Shown piece by piece: positions 35,572 to 44,442 of a DNA stretch of 64,000 nt. The notes under the pieces are model-generated. The model was given only the letters and a program-made list of their open reading frames with translations, was not told the origin of the DNA and made no database searches. Every line of letters begins with the position of its first letter. Positions within the stretch are counted from its first letter, which is position 1. This DNA comes from G963704535 sp963704535 (lineage in GTDB: Bacteria > Chloroflexota > Chloroflexia > Chloroflexales > Roseiflexaceae), in assembly GCA_963704535.1 (NCBI GenBank), contig OY969916.1:8618001-8682000 (forward strand), written 5' to 3'. The position numbers and the translations under genes were made by a program.

Positions 35572-35754
35572 ATCGCGTGCGGACGGGCCGGTCAGCAATC
35601 CGTCCAGCTCACGGGCTGGCGGCGCGGCCACGATGAGCGCGAGCGCGGGGTTGGCCCGGCTGGAGCGATCCAGCCAAAGAGTGAGGCGCGGCCTGGGCCA
35701 GTAGGACGGCCTGTTCGAGCGTCCGGGCCGCGCCGTATCAAGAGGAAGGGCGCC

Positions 35755-38700
35755 ATGGAACCATTGACGACCGCACTGATCAGCGCCTTCGCCGCCGCCG
35801 CGTCGGCCCTGGCCGGCGGCGTGGCCGAGGCTGCCGGCGACGACGCCTGGCGCGCGGCGAAGGCCAAGCTGGCGAAGCTGGCGCGCCTGGAAAAAGGCGC
35901 GTATGACGCCGCGTTCGACAGCGCCCTGCGGGAGGCGCTTGCGACCTTTCGTACAGAGTACGCGGACACGCCGGCTGCCGAGCCGGCGCTGGCACTGCTG
36001 CGCGACGACGCACTCCTGCGACAACTCGCGGTGGAGGAGTTGGTATTGAGCGCGCGGCCGAACCTTGGGCGGCTGCTCGACCACTACCGGCGCGATCTGC
36101 GTTTCGCCGCCCTACTGCGCGGCGTGGAGCTGCCACCCTGGACCGATCTGGAGCCGGCGTTGCGTTTGTTCCTGGGCGCGCTGTTGCCGCAAGCCCTGGC
36201 GAGACAGAAGGCGCTGCGCCCGCTGTTGCTGGAGCAGGCCGAATTGGCGGCGCTCGACCAGTCCCGTACCACATCCCACGCCGCCGAGGATACCGCCAGC
36301 GCGCTGCGCGGGATCGAGGCACTGTTGCACGAGTTGACCGCACTGCCGAATCTGGCGCAGACCATCACAACCGGGCCGGATGGGACGATCACCCAGGTGC
36401 AGCAAATCGTCGTCCACGGCAATTACTACGCCGTGCCGACGATCGCCCCGCCCGACCTGGCCGCGCTCTACCGCCGCTACCAGGGCTTCCTGGTCGAGAC
36501 CTACGGCACGCTCGACTTCCGTGGAATCGCCCAGGTGCAAAACGTGGTGCGGCTGCGGCTGGAAGCAGTGTATGTGCCTTTGATGGCTCAGGCGCATCGG
36601 CGCACGATGCTGCCCAAAGCTGTGCCGGAGCACTCGTTCCTTGATCGCCGCGCGCGGAACGTCGCGCGAGTCGATGACCAGGAACATACCGAGGTCTTCG
36701 CTCAAATCCAGGCCGGCGTGACTGCCCTTGCCGACAAGTTGAATCCCGCGCTTGCTCCGGCCCATGATCTCGTCCGCGACACGCCGTTCCTAGTCGTCCT
36801 GGGCGACCCCGGCGCCGGCAAGAGCACGCTGGCGCGCTATGTCATGCTGGCGCTGGCCGAGGGACACGCGCACGAACGGCTGGGGCTGGAGGATGTCTGG
36901 CTGCCGATCCTATTCCCGGTCGCCGCGTTCGCCGAGGCGCGCGAGCGGCAGCCCGACCTGGCGCCGCTGGACTACCTCAGCGAGTATTACAAAGGACTTT
37001 CACAGCCGGACTATGGGTCGCTGTTCCGGCGCGCGCTGCTGGGCGGCCGCGCGCTGCTGCTGCTCGACGGGCTGGACGAGGTGCGCGAGGGGCGGCTGGA
37101 GCTGGCGCGCTGCCTGGAAGCATTCGTGCGTGAGTGGGACGCGCCCGGCAATCGCTTTGTCGCCACCAGCCGCAGCGCCGGCTACGATGATGCCCCGCTC
37201 GACGACACCCTATTCGTGCGCGCCACCATCCAGCCCTTCGCCGACGACGACGTCCGCCTATTCGCTCAAAAATGGAGCTACGCCTACGAGCGCGCTGGCG
37301 CGCAGGAGCTGCCGACCGAGGCGGCGATTGCCGCGATCGAGTTGCAACGGCGCGCTGCGGCCCGCACCACGTCGCTCCAGGCAGCCGTGTTCGCCACCTC
37401 CAATGTCACCGACCTGGCACGCAACCCGTTATTGCTGACCATCCTGGCGCTCATCCACAACCAGGGCACTAGGTTGCCCGACCGGCGGGTGGATCTGTAC
37501 CGGCTGTGCGTCGAGGCGCTGGCCGAAACCTGGAACCGCGCGCGCTCGCTCTCAGGGCGCGAGATCAATGTGTTTCTCGGCGACCAGAAGCTGGACGAGC
37601 GCTTTGTGGTCAACTTGCTTGGCCCGGCGGCGCTGTGGATACACGCCGAGCAGCCGGGCGGCCTGGTCGAGCAGCACGACCTGGAGCGTCAGCTCACCCG
37701 GACGCTGGTGCAGACCTATGGCCTGGTCCATGGCAAAGCGCAGCATCTGGCCGGCGATTTCATCGACCTGGTGCGCCGCTACACCGGGCTACTCCAGGAG
37801 CGCGGCCACCGCAAATATGGTTTCCTGCACCTGACCTTCGAGGAGTACCTGGCCGCACGCGCCCTGCTCGAGTCGGAGATGGTGCCTGACCCCGACGGGC
37901 TGATCCACGAGCGCGCCGTGGCCGCCGGCTGGCGCGAGGTGCTACGGCTGGCGGTGGCGACGGCCTCGCTGCGCGAGGCCGGACGGCTCCTGCTGCACCT
38001 ATTGAAAGCACCGGCACCGGGCGAGACACGCGGGCTTCCCGCAGTGCTGGCGGGCGAGTGCCTGCTCGACATCGGCCGCAGCGGCGTATCCCAGAACGCC
38101 TGGAGCGCGGTGATCGCCGCGCTGGTCGCGTTGTTGGAAGATCCAGAGGCGACGGTCGCTGTCCATGTCGAGGGTGGTCAGGTGCTGGGGCGGCTGGGCG
38201 ACCCGCGCCTGCTCGATCCGCGCACCGGCGATGCGCCGATCGGCGGCTACTGGTGCGCGATCGAAGCCGGGCCGTTCTGGTATGGCGACGAGACGAAGAA
38301 CCAGAAGCTTCAGCAGGTCACGCTACCCTACGCCTTCCAGATCGCGCGCTTCCCGGTGACCAACGTCGAGTATGGGCGCTTCATCGACGACGACGGCTAC
38401 AATCCCGCACAATCCTGGTGGACCGAACATGGGCGCGCCTTTCTCGCGCCGGGCGGGCATCGGTATGAGGACCAGGAGCAGCCGATTACCTTGCCGCGCT
38501 ATTGGAACGATCCTCAGTACAACGGTTCCTCCCAGCCAATAGTCGCGGTTTCCTGGTACGAGGCGGCGGCCTACTGCGCCTGGCTGACCATTCAGGGCCA
38601 CCAGGCCGGCTGGCTACCACAGGGCGATGTGATTCGCCTGCCGACCTCGCTGGAGTGGGAGCGCGCCGCCCGCCATATCGACCAGCGCCGCTATCCCTGG

Positions 38701-39036
38701 GACAGTACTGAGCCGGATGCCGAGCGGGCGAACTACGCCACGGGCGAATTGCAACAACCCAGCCCGGTCGGCTGCTATCCGGCTGGTGTAGCTGCCTGCG
38801 GCGCGCTCGATCTGGCCGGCAACATCTGGGAGTGGACCATGACAAGCTGGGAGAAGCACACTGCACCAGAACCACAAAAAGACTTTACACTTGAAGAACT
38901 ACCTGTTATTCGTGGTGGGTCATTCTATCAGGATATAGAATATTTGTGCTGCGGCGCCCGTAGCAGGTTCAACCCGTACTTCAGGTACAGCTATGGCGGA
39001 TTTCGGGTGATTTGGTCCCCGCGCTCATCGATTTAA
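35755..39036 (+). CDS. NACHT STAND NTPase with FGE-type C-terminal domain, target of a diversity-generating retroelement
   Basis: A 1093-residue protein. ATG 35755 follows GAGGAAGGG; the frame is open upstream through the template repeat but that is unlikely to be coding. Order: a helical N-terminal effector-associated region; a beta-hairpin linker 'QIVVHGNYYAVPTI'; NACHT with Walker A 'GDPGAGKST' (about 348) and Walker B 'ALLLLDGLDEV' (about 435); the winged-helix part; HEAT-like helices; and from about 825 an FGE-sulfatase/C-type-lectin-like fold ('FQIARFPVTNVEYGRFI', 'RLPTSLEWERAAR', 'GNIWEWT', 'IRGGSF'). The last residues 'RSRFNPYFRYSYGGFRVIWS' are encoded by the variable repeat. Such architecture suits an immune-like sensor with a changeable ligand surface. 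Confidence 0.88.
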   Translation: MEPLTTALISAFAAAASALAGGVAEAAGDDAWRAAKAKLAKLARLEKGAYDAAFDSALREALATFRTEYADTPAAEPALALLRDDALLRQLAVEELVLSARPNLGRLLDHYRRDLRFAALLRGVELPPWTDLEPALRLFLGALLPQALARQKALRPLLLEQAELAALDQSRTTSHAAEDTASALRGIEALLHELTALPNLAQTITTGPDGTITQVQQIVVHGNYYAVPTIAPPDLAALYRRYQGFLVETYGTLDFRGIAQVQNVVRLRLEAVYVPLMAQAHRRTMLPKAVPEHSFLDRRARNVARVDDQEHTEVFAQIQAGVTALADKLNPALAPAHDLVRDTPFLVVLGDPGAGKSTLARYVMLALAEGHAHERLGLEDVWLPILFPVAAFAEARERQPDLAPLDYLSEYYKGLSQPDYGSLFRRALLGGRALLLLDGLDEVREGRLELARCLEAFVREWDAPGNRFVATSRSAGYDDAPLDDTLFVRATIQPFADDDVRLFAQKWSYAYERAGAQELPTEAAIAAIELQRRAAARTTSLQAAVFATSNVTDLARNPLLLTILALIHNQGTRLPDRRVDLYRLCVEALAETWNRARSLSGREINVFLGDQKLDERFVVNLLGPAALWIHAEQPGGLVEQHDLERQLTRTLVQTYGLVHGKAQHLAGDFIDLVRRYTGLLQERGHRKYGFLHLTFEEYLAARALLESEMVPDPDGLIHERAVAAGWREVLRLAVATASLREAGRLLLHLLKAPAPGETRGLPAVLAGECLLDIGRSGVSQNAWSAVIAALVALLEDPEATVAVHVEGGQVLGRLGDPRLLDPRTGDAPIGGYWCAIEAGPFWYGDETKNQKLQQVTLPYAFQIARFPVTNVEYGRFIDDDGYNPAQSWWTEHGRAFLAPGGHRYEDQEQPITLPRYWNDPQYNGSSQPIVAVSWYEAAAYCAWLTIQGHQAGWLPQGDVIRLPTSLEWERAARHIDQRRYPWDSTEPDAERANYATGELQQPSPVGCYPAGVAACGALDLAGNIWEWTMTSWEKHTAPEPQKDFTLEELPVIRGGSFYQDIEYLCCGARSRFNPYFRYSYGGFRVIWSPRSSI
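38948..39018 (+). repeat. Variable repeat (VR) at the 3' end of the NACHT-FGE gene
   Basis: It matches the template at 35501-35571 over 71 bases with substitutions only where the template has A. The substitutions change the AAC/AAT codons to Ser, Phe and Tyr codons and AGC to GGC. It ends at GGTCC, six codons before the stop, as expected for a variable region placed on the exposed face of a CLec/FGE fold. Confidence 0.85.
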
Positions 39037-39188
39037 GGCTTCTGGATGCTGTATTCTGATTTCTGAGTTCTGGTCTTCTGACTCCTACGAGGGCCGCAGC
39101 CCCACCCTGAATCTCGCGCGGAGCGCGATCGATTTTTGTAAATATTTTCGCTGAGCGACGATCAGTAACTTATCCAGGAGCACGTACC

Positions 39189-39953
39189 ATGACTGACCTC
39201 TCCTCGCGGCTGCGCGCCCTGTTGGCCTCGCAGCACATCCGCACGCTGGCAAGCCTGGCTCCGCTCGGTGTCGTCGCCAGCGGGGCCGGGCTGGTGATCG
39301 GCGCGGCGGTGGCAAGTCCAGCCCTGGCTGCGGCCGGCCTGGGCGGAATTTTGACCTCTTTCGCGACCAACGTCATGTCGTCGGTGGTCTACGACATCGT
39401 CAAGCCGGACCTCGACGAAGGCGAGCGCGAGCGCAAGATCGCGCAAGGGCTCAAGGACCATGATGCGGGTGTGATCCGGCTGGTGGCCGAGGCACTGACT
39501 GCGGCCGGGCCGGACCTGGCGCAGGCGCTCCCCGACGCGACGCGGGCCGAGCTGATCGCCGCGCTGGAGCAGGGGATGCGCGAGGCCGGTGGGCCGCTCG
39601 ACGCCATCGCCGCACCGTACACCGCCGCATTGGGCCAGCCGCAGACCGACTGGGCCGTGCTCCAGGGCGAGCTGCGGCGAACGATCGCCGACACGCGAAT
39701 GCTGATGAAGGTCGGGCACGAAGGTGAGATCCGCGAGGCCGAGATGCGCGCCGAGCAGGAGAGAGGCACGCTGGATATGACGATGGAGGGCGGCGACCGC
39801 AGCAAGATCATCAACGCGAAGATGATCAGCAGCCGCGCGGCGCCCAGTCCCGCGAAAGAAACCCTGACCTGCCCCGATTGCAATGCGCCGCTACGGGAAG
39901 GGCAGCAGGTCTGCGCCCGCTGCGGCCTGTCGCTGCCCGGTGAGGGCATGTAG
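39189..39953 (+). CDS. Hypothetical membrane-associated protein with C-terminal zinc ribbon
   Basis: A 254-residue protein. ATG 39189 is preceded by CAGGAGC. A hydrophobic stretch at about 22-60 ('LGVVASGAGLVIGAAVASPA') could insert in the membrane. A helical middle follows, then the short beta repeat 'GGDRSKIINAKMISS', which resembles linkers in the NACHT proteins. A zinc ribbon 'CPDCNAPLREGQQVCARCG' ends it. It is 150 bases after the NACHT-FGE gene. The position and shared linker suggest it is a partner or effector of that sensor; this is inference. Confidence 0.6.
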   Translation: MTDLSSRLRALLASQHIRTLASLAPLGVVASGAGLVIGAAVASPALAAAGLGGILTSFATNVMSSVVYDIVKPDLDEGERERKIAQGLKDHDAGVIRLVAEALTAAGPDLAQALPDATRAELIAALEQGMREAGGPLDAIAAPYTAALGQPQTDWAVLQGELRRTIADTRMLMKVGHEGEIREAEMRAEQERGTLDMTMEGGDRSKIINAKMISSRAAPSPAKETLTCPDCNAPLREGQQVCARCGLSLPGEGM

Positions 39954-40071
39954 CCGACGCGCGCTTCACCTGAGCTGCTCATGTCAACGCTCGCCTTCAG
40001 CTCCAACGAATGCGGTAGCTGCTGTGTGATGCGAGCGCCGCTCCCAGCGCAATACGATCTTGTTGTGCTAT

Positions 40072-40401
40072 CTACGTATTCGTCACGGCTTCGCGTTTCG
40101 CTCCAACCTCGCGCGTATAATCCATCGCACGATTCCAAGCGGCAGCGATGTCGTCCAGGCTGAACCCGCCCTCCAGCATCGAGTCGATGATTGGCTCCAG
40201 GTCGAGCGCGGCCTGGCGGATCATATCGTCTTTCGTGAGAGGAATCGTTGAGCCATCCGGCACGATGACCACACCTTTGAAGGTCTGGATGACCAGCATC
40301 TCTCGGGGCTGGCCCTTGAACTCTGAGGCGAAACGCCCGGCGATGTACCCTGACGATCGATGATTGCGCACCCACTCACGTTCTTGTGTCTCTTGTGTCA
40401 T
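40072..40401 (-). CDS. Hypothetical small protein
   Basis: A 109-residue protein. ATG 40401 follows GGGGGAA; the frame continues upstream without a site. 'SGYIAGRFASEFKGQPREML' and the strand 'FKGVVIVPDG' are followed by acidic helices ('DLEPIIDSMLEGGFSLDDI'). No family is recognised. It lies 84 bases downstream of a small membrane-anchored gene on the same strand. Confidence 0.5.
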   Translation of the reverse strand: MTQETQEREWVRNHRSSGYIAGRFASEFKGQPREMLVIQTFKGVVIVPDGSTIPLTKDDMIRQAALDLEPIIDSMLEGGFSLDDIAAAWNRAMDYTREVGAKREAVTNT

Positions 40402-40485
40402 TCTATTCCCCCTTTGTTCACGCTCCACGTCGGCAGGCGCTGGACCGTCGCTCGCTTGAGACTGGCAGTACCTCAATTCTACCAC

Positions 40486-40794
40486 CTACTGATTGAGATA
40501 GCGCCTGGCAAATCGTTCGACATCCAGGTTGCTCGAACGAGAGAGGCCCAAAGCCTCTAATATCTGGTTGTGGGCAACCTGTCTAGAGCTGTCGAGCTGC
40601 CGGATGGTGTGGAGATCATATAGCCCGCTGTTCATGGCCTCGATGTAGTCCAGGTAGTCCTGGCAAAGCCCTGCTAACCCTTCAACTTCGAGCATCCAGT
40701 CTTGGATGCCGCCGCTACCAAAGCGATCCCACAGGCTCCAGGCCCCACCCAGGATAACCACGATGGCAATGCCGACTACAATGAAGGGTATCAT
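40486..40794 (-). CDS. Hypothetical small protein with one membrane anchor
   Basis: A 102-residue protein. The N-terminal span 'IPFIVVGIAIVVILGGAWSL' is followed by an acidic helical domain ('VEGLAGLCQDYLDYIEAMNS'). No family is recognised. It is probably co-transcribed with the 109-residue gene downstream. Confidence 0.5.
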   Translation of the reverse strand: MIPFIVVGIAIVVILGGAWSLWDRFGSGGIQDWMLEVEGLAGLCQDYLDYIEAMNSGLYDLHTIRQLDSSRQVAHNQILEALGLSRSSNLDVERFARRYLNQ

Positions 40795-41099
40795 TTCTGC
40801 CTTTTGCTATGCTCAAGAACTGCTGGTAGCAGGAGTATAACAGATACTTACAATAGTGTCAAAATATAAATAGTACGGTAAAAGAATAGCAGTGGCGCTG
40901 CTGCTATCTTATCGCCTCCATCCTCGTCCGCACCCGACGACGTGCGATCGGCGTGCGCGCAATTCTCAAACTCGGCAGATTCGATTGTCGATTCCACGCT
41001 CTACCGAACGACTATGTAGTGTCAAGAGCAGAAGCAGGGCATACTGATTGGTCAAGATCGCTCAGAGGCTCTGCTGCAATCACAGAAAGAGAGACAACG
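40795..41099. other. Intergenic stretch between divergent genes
   Basis: AT-rich near 40850-40890, then GC-rich. It presumably holds both promoters. I see no further gene or repeat in it. Confidence 0.3.
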
Positions 41100-41537
41100 A
41101 TGCAACTCACGATGATCAGCACGGCCAACAAGAACACAGACACGAGCGCTCGCTCTCGCGCACTCAACATTGGGCTGTGGATTGTTCAGGTGTTATTGGC
41201 TGCGGTGTTTCTGGCACACGGCTGGCTCATGGTGGCTCCGCCGGCGGAGATGGTCGAGATGATCAACGCGCAACTGGGGGTCGAGCTGCGCCTGTTCATT
41301 GGGGTGGCTGAGTTGCTGGCCGCAGTCGGTCTGATCTTGCCGGGTGTCACGCGCGTTCTGCCCTTCTTGACCGCTCTGGCGGCGGCAGGGCTGATGATTG
41401 TGATGGGTAGCGCCACTGTCTTGCACCTGGTCCGGGGCGAGAGTGTGATCACCACGCTTGTCCTGCTTGTGCTCACCACACTGGTCGCCTACTCGCGCTG
41501 GAAGGTTGCGCCGATAGCATCACGAAGACGCGCATAA
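41100..41537 (+). CDS. DoxX-like membrane protein
   Basis: A 145-residue protein starting at ATG 41100 after AGAGAGA. Four membrane spans: 'IVQVLLAAVFLAHGWLMVA', 'LRLFIGVAELLAAVGLILP', 'FLTALAAAGLMIVMGSATV', 'VITTLVLLVLTTLVAY'. The order and the 'GVAELLAAVGLILPG' signature fit the DoxX/DoxX-like family, small quinone-related or redox-associated membrane proteins whose exact role varies. It is followed by a strong terminator and appears monocistronic. Confidence 0.75.
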   Translation: MQLTMISTANKNTDTSARSRALNIGLWIVQVLLAAVFLAHGWLMVAPPAEMVEMINAQLGVELRLFIGVAELLAAVGLILPGVTRVLPFLTALAAAGLMIVMGSATVLHLVRGESVITTLVLLVLTTLVAYSRWKVAPIASRRRA

Positions 41538-41630
41538 GCGCTTCGCGATGGCGCAATGCCGGTCGTGGGGAGAGAGCCTACAGAGCAGACGCAAAGCCAA
41601 CGATCATATTACGAGCCGTATGAAGGCAAA

Positions 41631-41656
41631 ACACCGCATATCAATGCGGTGTTTTT
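41631..41656 (+). terminator. Rho-independent terminator after the DoxX-like gene
   Basis: A nine-bp perfect stem ACACCGCAT / ATGCGGTGT with a four-base loop, then TTTTTGTG. It lies about 90 bases after the stop at 41537. Confidence 0.75.
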
Positions 41657-41833
41657 GTGTTCAATAGGGAGGTTGCTCAGGGTGACTGCGCTCGGAACGT
41701 GTCGGTTTGAGCGCCTAATCGTCCGCTTCATCGCCCGACAGTGTGCCCGTTGCTTGCTCTATAATGCTCGTGACGCTGACGCGATCGACCATGACCGGCG
41801 ATCGAGCAGGTGAAACCACCTGGGAGGAGTGCC

Positions 41834-42496
41834 ATGTTCAAGTCCAAACAACGGCCGCTGGCGATCCCGCAATCGGAGCATCAGAGGCTGGCGGGGACGC
41901 TGGCGCTGATCTGGGGCAATGACGACTTCGAGCGGCCTCTGATACCGTTTAAGTCGTTCCTGGCCGGCATCGGGCTGCATGACCGCGCCTATGCCCCGCT
42001 CGATAGCTTGCCGATCGGCGAGCTAGCTGAAGATGACTGGCTGACGCTCACCCGCACCGGCTTCGACATGAACTGGTCGGACCCGATAGCCGATGTAATC
42101 GTGAAGATGCACCTCAAGCGCCTAGTGAACTACGTGGACTCACCGGCGCGCCAGGCGTTCGTTGCCGAGATGGCTCAGGCGATTGATCTGCACCTCCAGC
42201 GCCACGGCCTTGATGCGGCCACCTTCGAGCGGATCGACCGCATCACCAACCTGTGCGACCGCATAGCCTTCGACTTCTGCTTTGAGGCGCCCGCCCAAGG
42301 CGCGGTGTCGATCTTTCCATCCAACGACCGCGATCGTCAAGTCGCCGTCCACTACCGCATCGAGGGCGGCGCCATCCAGGTCGATCCCTGGCCCTTTGGG
42401 CTGGAGAGCTGTGTAGGCTACCTGGTCGGCTATCAGCTCGATGGCTACCCAAATGTGCTGGAGCCAATCATGCTGCCCTACCGGCTCAGGCAATGA
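41834..42496 (+). CDS. DUF3891-like hypothetical protein
   Basis: A 220-residue protein starting at ATG 41834 after GGGAGGAG. The N-terminal pattern 'RPLIPFKSFLAGIGLHDRAY' followed by 'DSLPIG' recalls DUF3891 proteins, which look like HD-domain relatives of unknown activity. The assignment is from memory of the pattern and is tentative. 'RITNLCDRIAFDFCFEAPAQ' and a beta-rich C-terminus ('YRIEGGAIQVDPWPFG') complete it. No operon partner is obvious. Confidence 0.55.
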   Translation: MFKSKQRPLAIPQSEHQRLAGTLALIWGNDDFERPLIPFKSFLAGIGLHDRAYAPLDSLPIGELAEDDWLTLTRTGFDMNWSDPIADVIVKMHLKRLVNYVDSPARQAFVAEMAQAIDLHLQRHGLDAATFERIDRITNLCDRIAFDFCFEAPAQGAVSIFPSNDRDRQVAVHYRIEGGAIQVDPWPFGLESCVGYLVGYQLDGYPNVLEPIMLPYRLRQ

Positions 42497-42638
42497 AGAG
42501 GAGAAGACCTGGATGTGGTTTCCAGCTATCGTATCAGATCGTCCTCCGGCTGGGGTAGTATCGAAACGAGTATGATATTGACGCTCATACATCTCTATGA
42601 TAATATGCTCTAACATTATTGTAGCGATGTTGGAGTAA

Positions 42639-43559
42639 ATGCCCATGTCGGATACTACAACCGTCGCGATCCCGCCCGCCTTACGCGACCTGCTCACGGT
42701 GCGGGCCAAGGAATCGCAAACGAGCCAGGATGCCCTGGCCGACGAAGCGCTGCGCGATCAGCTCGCGATTGCGCGTGAGGAGCAGGCGCGTGGGGAACGG
42801 CTGGCCGAACGCTACCTGACCGACCCACGCATCACGGGCGCCGGCCAGAGCGCGCCGACGGTTCATATCAGCCGTGAGGCCAACACTGGCGCACAGGCGC
42901 TGGCAGTGGTGATGGGCGAAGAGGTCGGGCGGAATGTGCCCAAAGGCCGCGCGATCCAGGCGCTCCTCTGGGCACGCCTTGCTCCACTCCCGCCCAGTAG
43001 CGAGCGCATCTCGCTGCCGGCGCCGCCGACCCTGGACACAGTGACGGTCAGCGTTCCGGCCGAGCTGAACACGGCGCTCTTGGACCTGGCGCTCAGGCGC
43101 AACATCAGTCGCGAGGCGCTGATCGACGCCTTGCTGGAGCAAGGCTTCGCCGATCTCGACACGAACCTTGATGCTCGGCTGGCCGAACTGACAGCCCACA
43201 AGCGCTACAAAGCGGCCGACGGGCACGGCAAGACCACCATTCGTGTGCGGCGCGAGCATGACGCACGGGCGCGGGCGATTGCAGAAATGTTCGAGGGCAA
43301 GAAGTCCTACGCGCTCCAGGCACTGCTGTGGCGAGGATTGGAGCAAACAGACGACGAGCCACCCGCCGCGCTGCCCGACCGCCCGGTGCTGATCGGGGGC
43401 GAGCTGTACGCCCGCGTCGCCCGCCTGGCGCTCGTCTTACGCGAGGAGCGCGGCAAAGTCGTGCCGATCAAGGAGTTGGTCGAGGAAGCGTTGCGCCGCG
43501 CGGTCGAGCGCGAGGAGCGACGGCTCCAGCAGGGGCCGAAAAGGAAAGGGACAGGATGA
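42639..43559 (+). CDS. Protein with repeated ribbon-helix-helix-like DNA-binding units
   Basis: A 306-residue protein from ATG 42639 (TGGAG upstream; ATG 42645 is also possible). Four strand-helix-helix units are visible: 'TVAIPPALRDLLTVRAKESQ', 'TVHISREANTGAQALAV', 'TVSVPAELNTALLDLALRRN' and 'TTIRVRREHDARARAIA'. Each recalls half of a MetJ/Arc fold. Ordinary RHH proteins are about 50-100 residues, so several fused units would be unusual. The upstream stretch carries CTAACAT...GATGTTGG, a possible self-operator. Confidence 0.5.
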   Translation: MPMSDTTTVAIPPALRDLLTVRAKESQTSQDALADEALRDQLAIAREEQARGERLAERYLTDPRITGAGQSAPTVHISREANTGAQALAVVMGEEVGRNVPKGRAIQALLWARLAPLPPSSERISLPAPPTLDTVTVSVPAELNTALLDLALRRNISREALIDALLEQGFADLDTNLDARLAELTAHKRYKAADGHGKTTIRVRREHDARARAIAEMFEGKKSYALQALLWRGLEQTDDEPPAALPDRPVLIGGELYARVARLALVLREERGKVVPIKELVEEALRRAVEREERRLQQGPKRKGTG

Positions 43560-43723
43560 GGAACCGCCCGGAGTAGCTGCCCTGGTTTCCATCTCGCTGA
43601 CGATCGCCAGAACATCGACTGGCCGGCGGCATTGTGCCCGATTGGGACACCCTGACTCGACCGCTGCTGTCAGGTTTATGATAGAACCGGAGAGCCCTTG
43701 CATCCGGCGATGAAAGTAAAGCT

Positions 43724-43993
43724 ATGTATCTGAAGCGTGTGTACAAGGACTCAGTGCTGCGCCGGCTCAGGAAAGGCACGGTATGGATCGGCTACCTGGC
43801 TGGCCACCTGGTCGCGGTGGAGCAGATCGGCAAGGTTGGGCACAAGGTCACAGCACGTACCGTAGCAGAGTTGGAACAGGCCCGCCGCGATGTGCTCCTC
43901 TGCTGTGACCCGGATACGGGCTTTCGCATCGCGTACTATGAGCAAGTTGCGACCCCAATGCAACCGAGGCGCGGGCATCGCGCCTCGTGGTGA
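43724..43993 (+). CDS. Hypothetical small basic protein
   Basis: An 89-residue protein. 'GTVWIGYLAGHLVAVEQIG' forms two strands, followed by a helix and 'CCDPDTGFRIAYYE'. It is basic overall. No family is recognised and the ribosome site is weak. Confidence 0.45.
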   Translation: MYLKRVYKDSVLRRLRKGTVWIGYLAGHLVAVEQIGKVGHKVTARTVAELEQARRDVLLCCDPDTGFRIAYYEQVATPMQPRRGHRASW

Positions 43994-44053
43994 ACCGCAC
44001 AGTGCCGGCTGGAGCGCAGATAACCCTGTTGCGGCTCAGAAGGGAAACGACGC

Positions 44054-44302
44054 ATGAACCTGACCCTGTTCCTGATTGGCCTAGCCCTACTTGGCCTCGC
44101 CGACGCGGCGCTGATCTTCCGCCGGCGGCAACCACGTCGCCCCGATAGGCAGTCAATCGCTTCGGTCTGGTCGTACCCCTTTAACGGTGCTACAGAATGG
44201 CGCTGGCTGTGCTCTGCTGACAATGTAGGCGAGGAGGGATTTGCTTCTGAGCACGAAGCCATCGTGGACGCCGAGCGCGGCGGCTACTCCGTCCAAAGGT
44301 AA
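44054..44302 (+). CDS. Hypothetical small membrane-anchored protein
   Basis: An 82-residue protein. The N-terminal span 'LTLFLIGLALLGLADAALIF' ends at an Arg-rich stop-transfer, followed by a 50-residue soluble part ('YPFNGATEWRWLCSADNVG'). A GGGAAACG stretch lies before the ATG. No family is recognised. Confidence 0.45.
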   Translation: MNLTLFLIGLALLGLADAALIFRRRQPRRPDRQSIASVWSYPFNGATEWRWLCSADNVGEEGFASEHEAIVDAERGGYSVQR

Positions 44303-44442
44303 TGGGCTGTTATCACGGGCCGCCCTACTCGCTCGAACCACAGAATATGATATGCTGACCACATCCACGCATCGTGCGCGGCGCTGACCGGAGCGATTGT
44401 CCTTGCGAAACGGCGCATCCTGACTATCTCTACATAAATAGC

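Noticed and set aside
35389..35754. Upstream extension of the NACHT-FGE gene through the template repeat
   Set aside because: The frame is open, but ATG 35755 has a good ribosome site and a typical N-terminus. The upstream part contains the template repeat and reads as Arg/Gly-rich noise.
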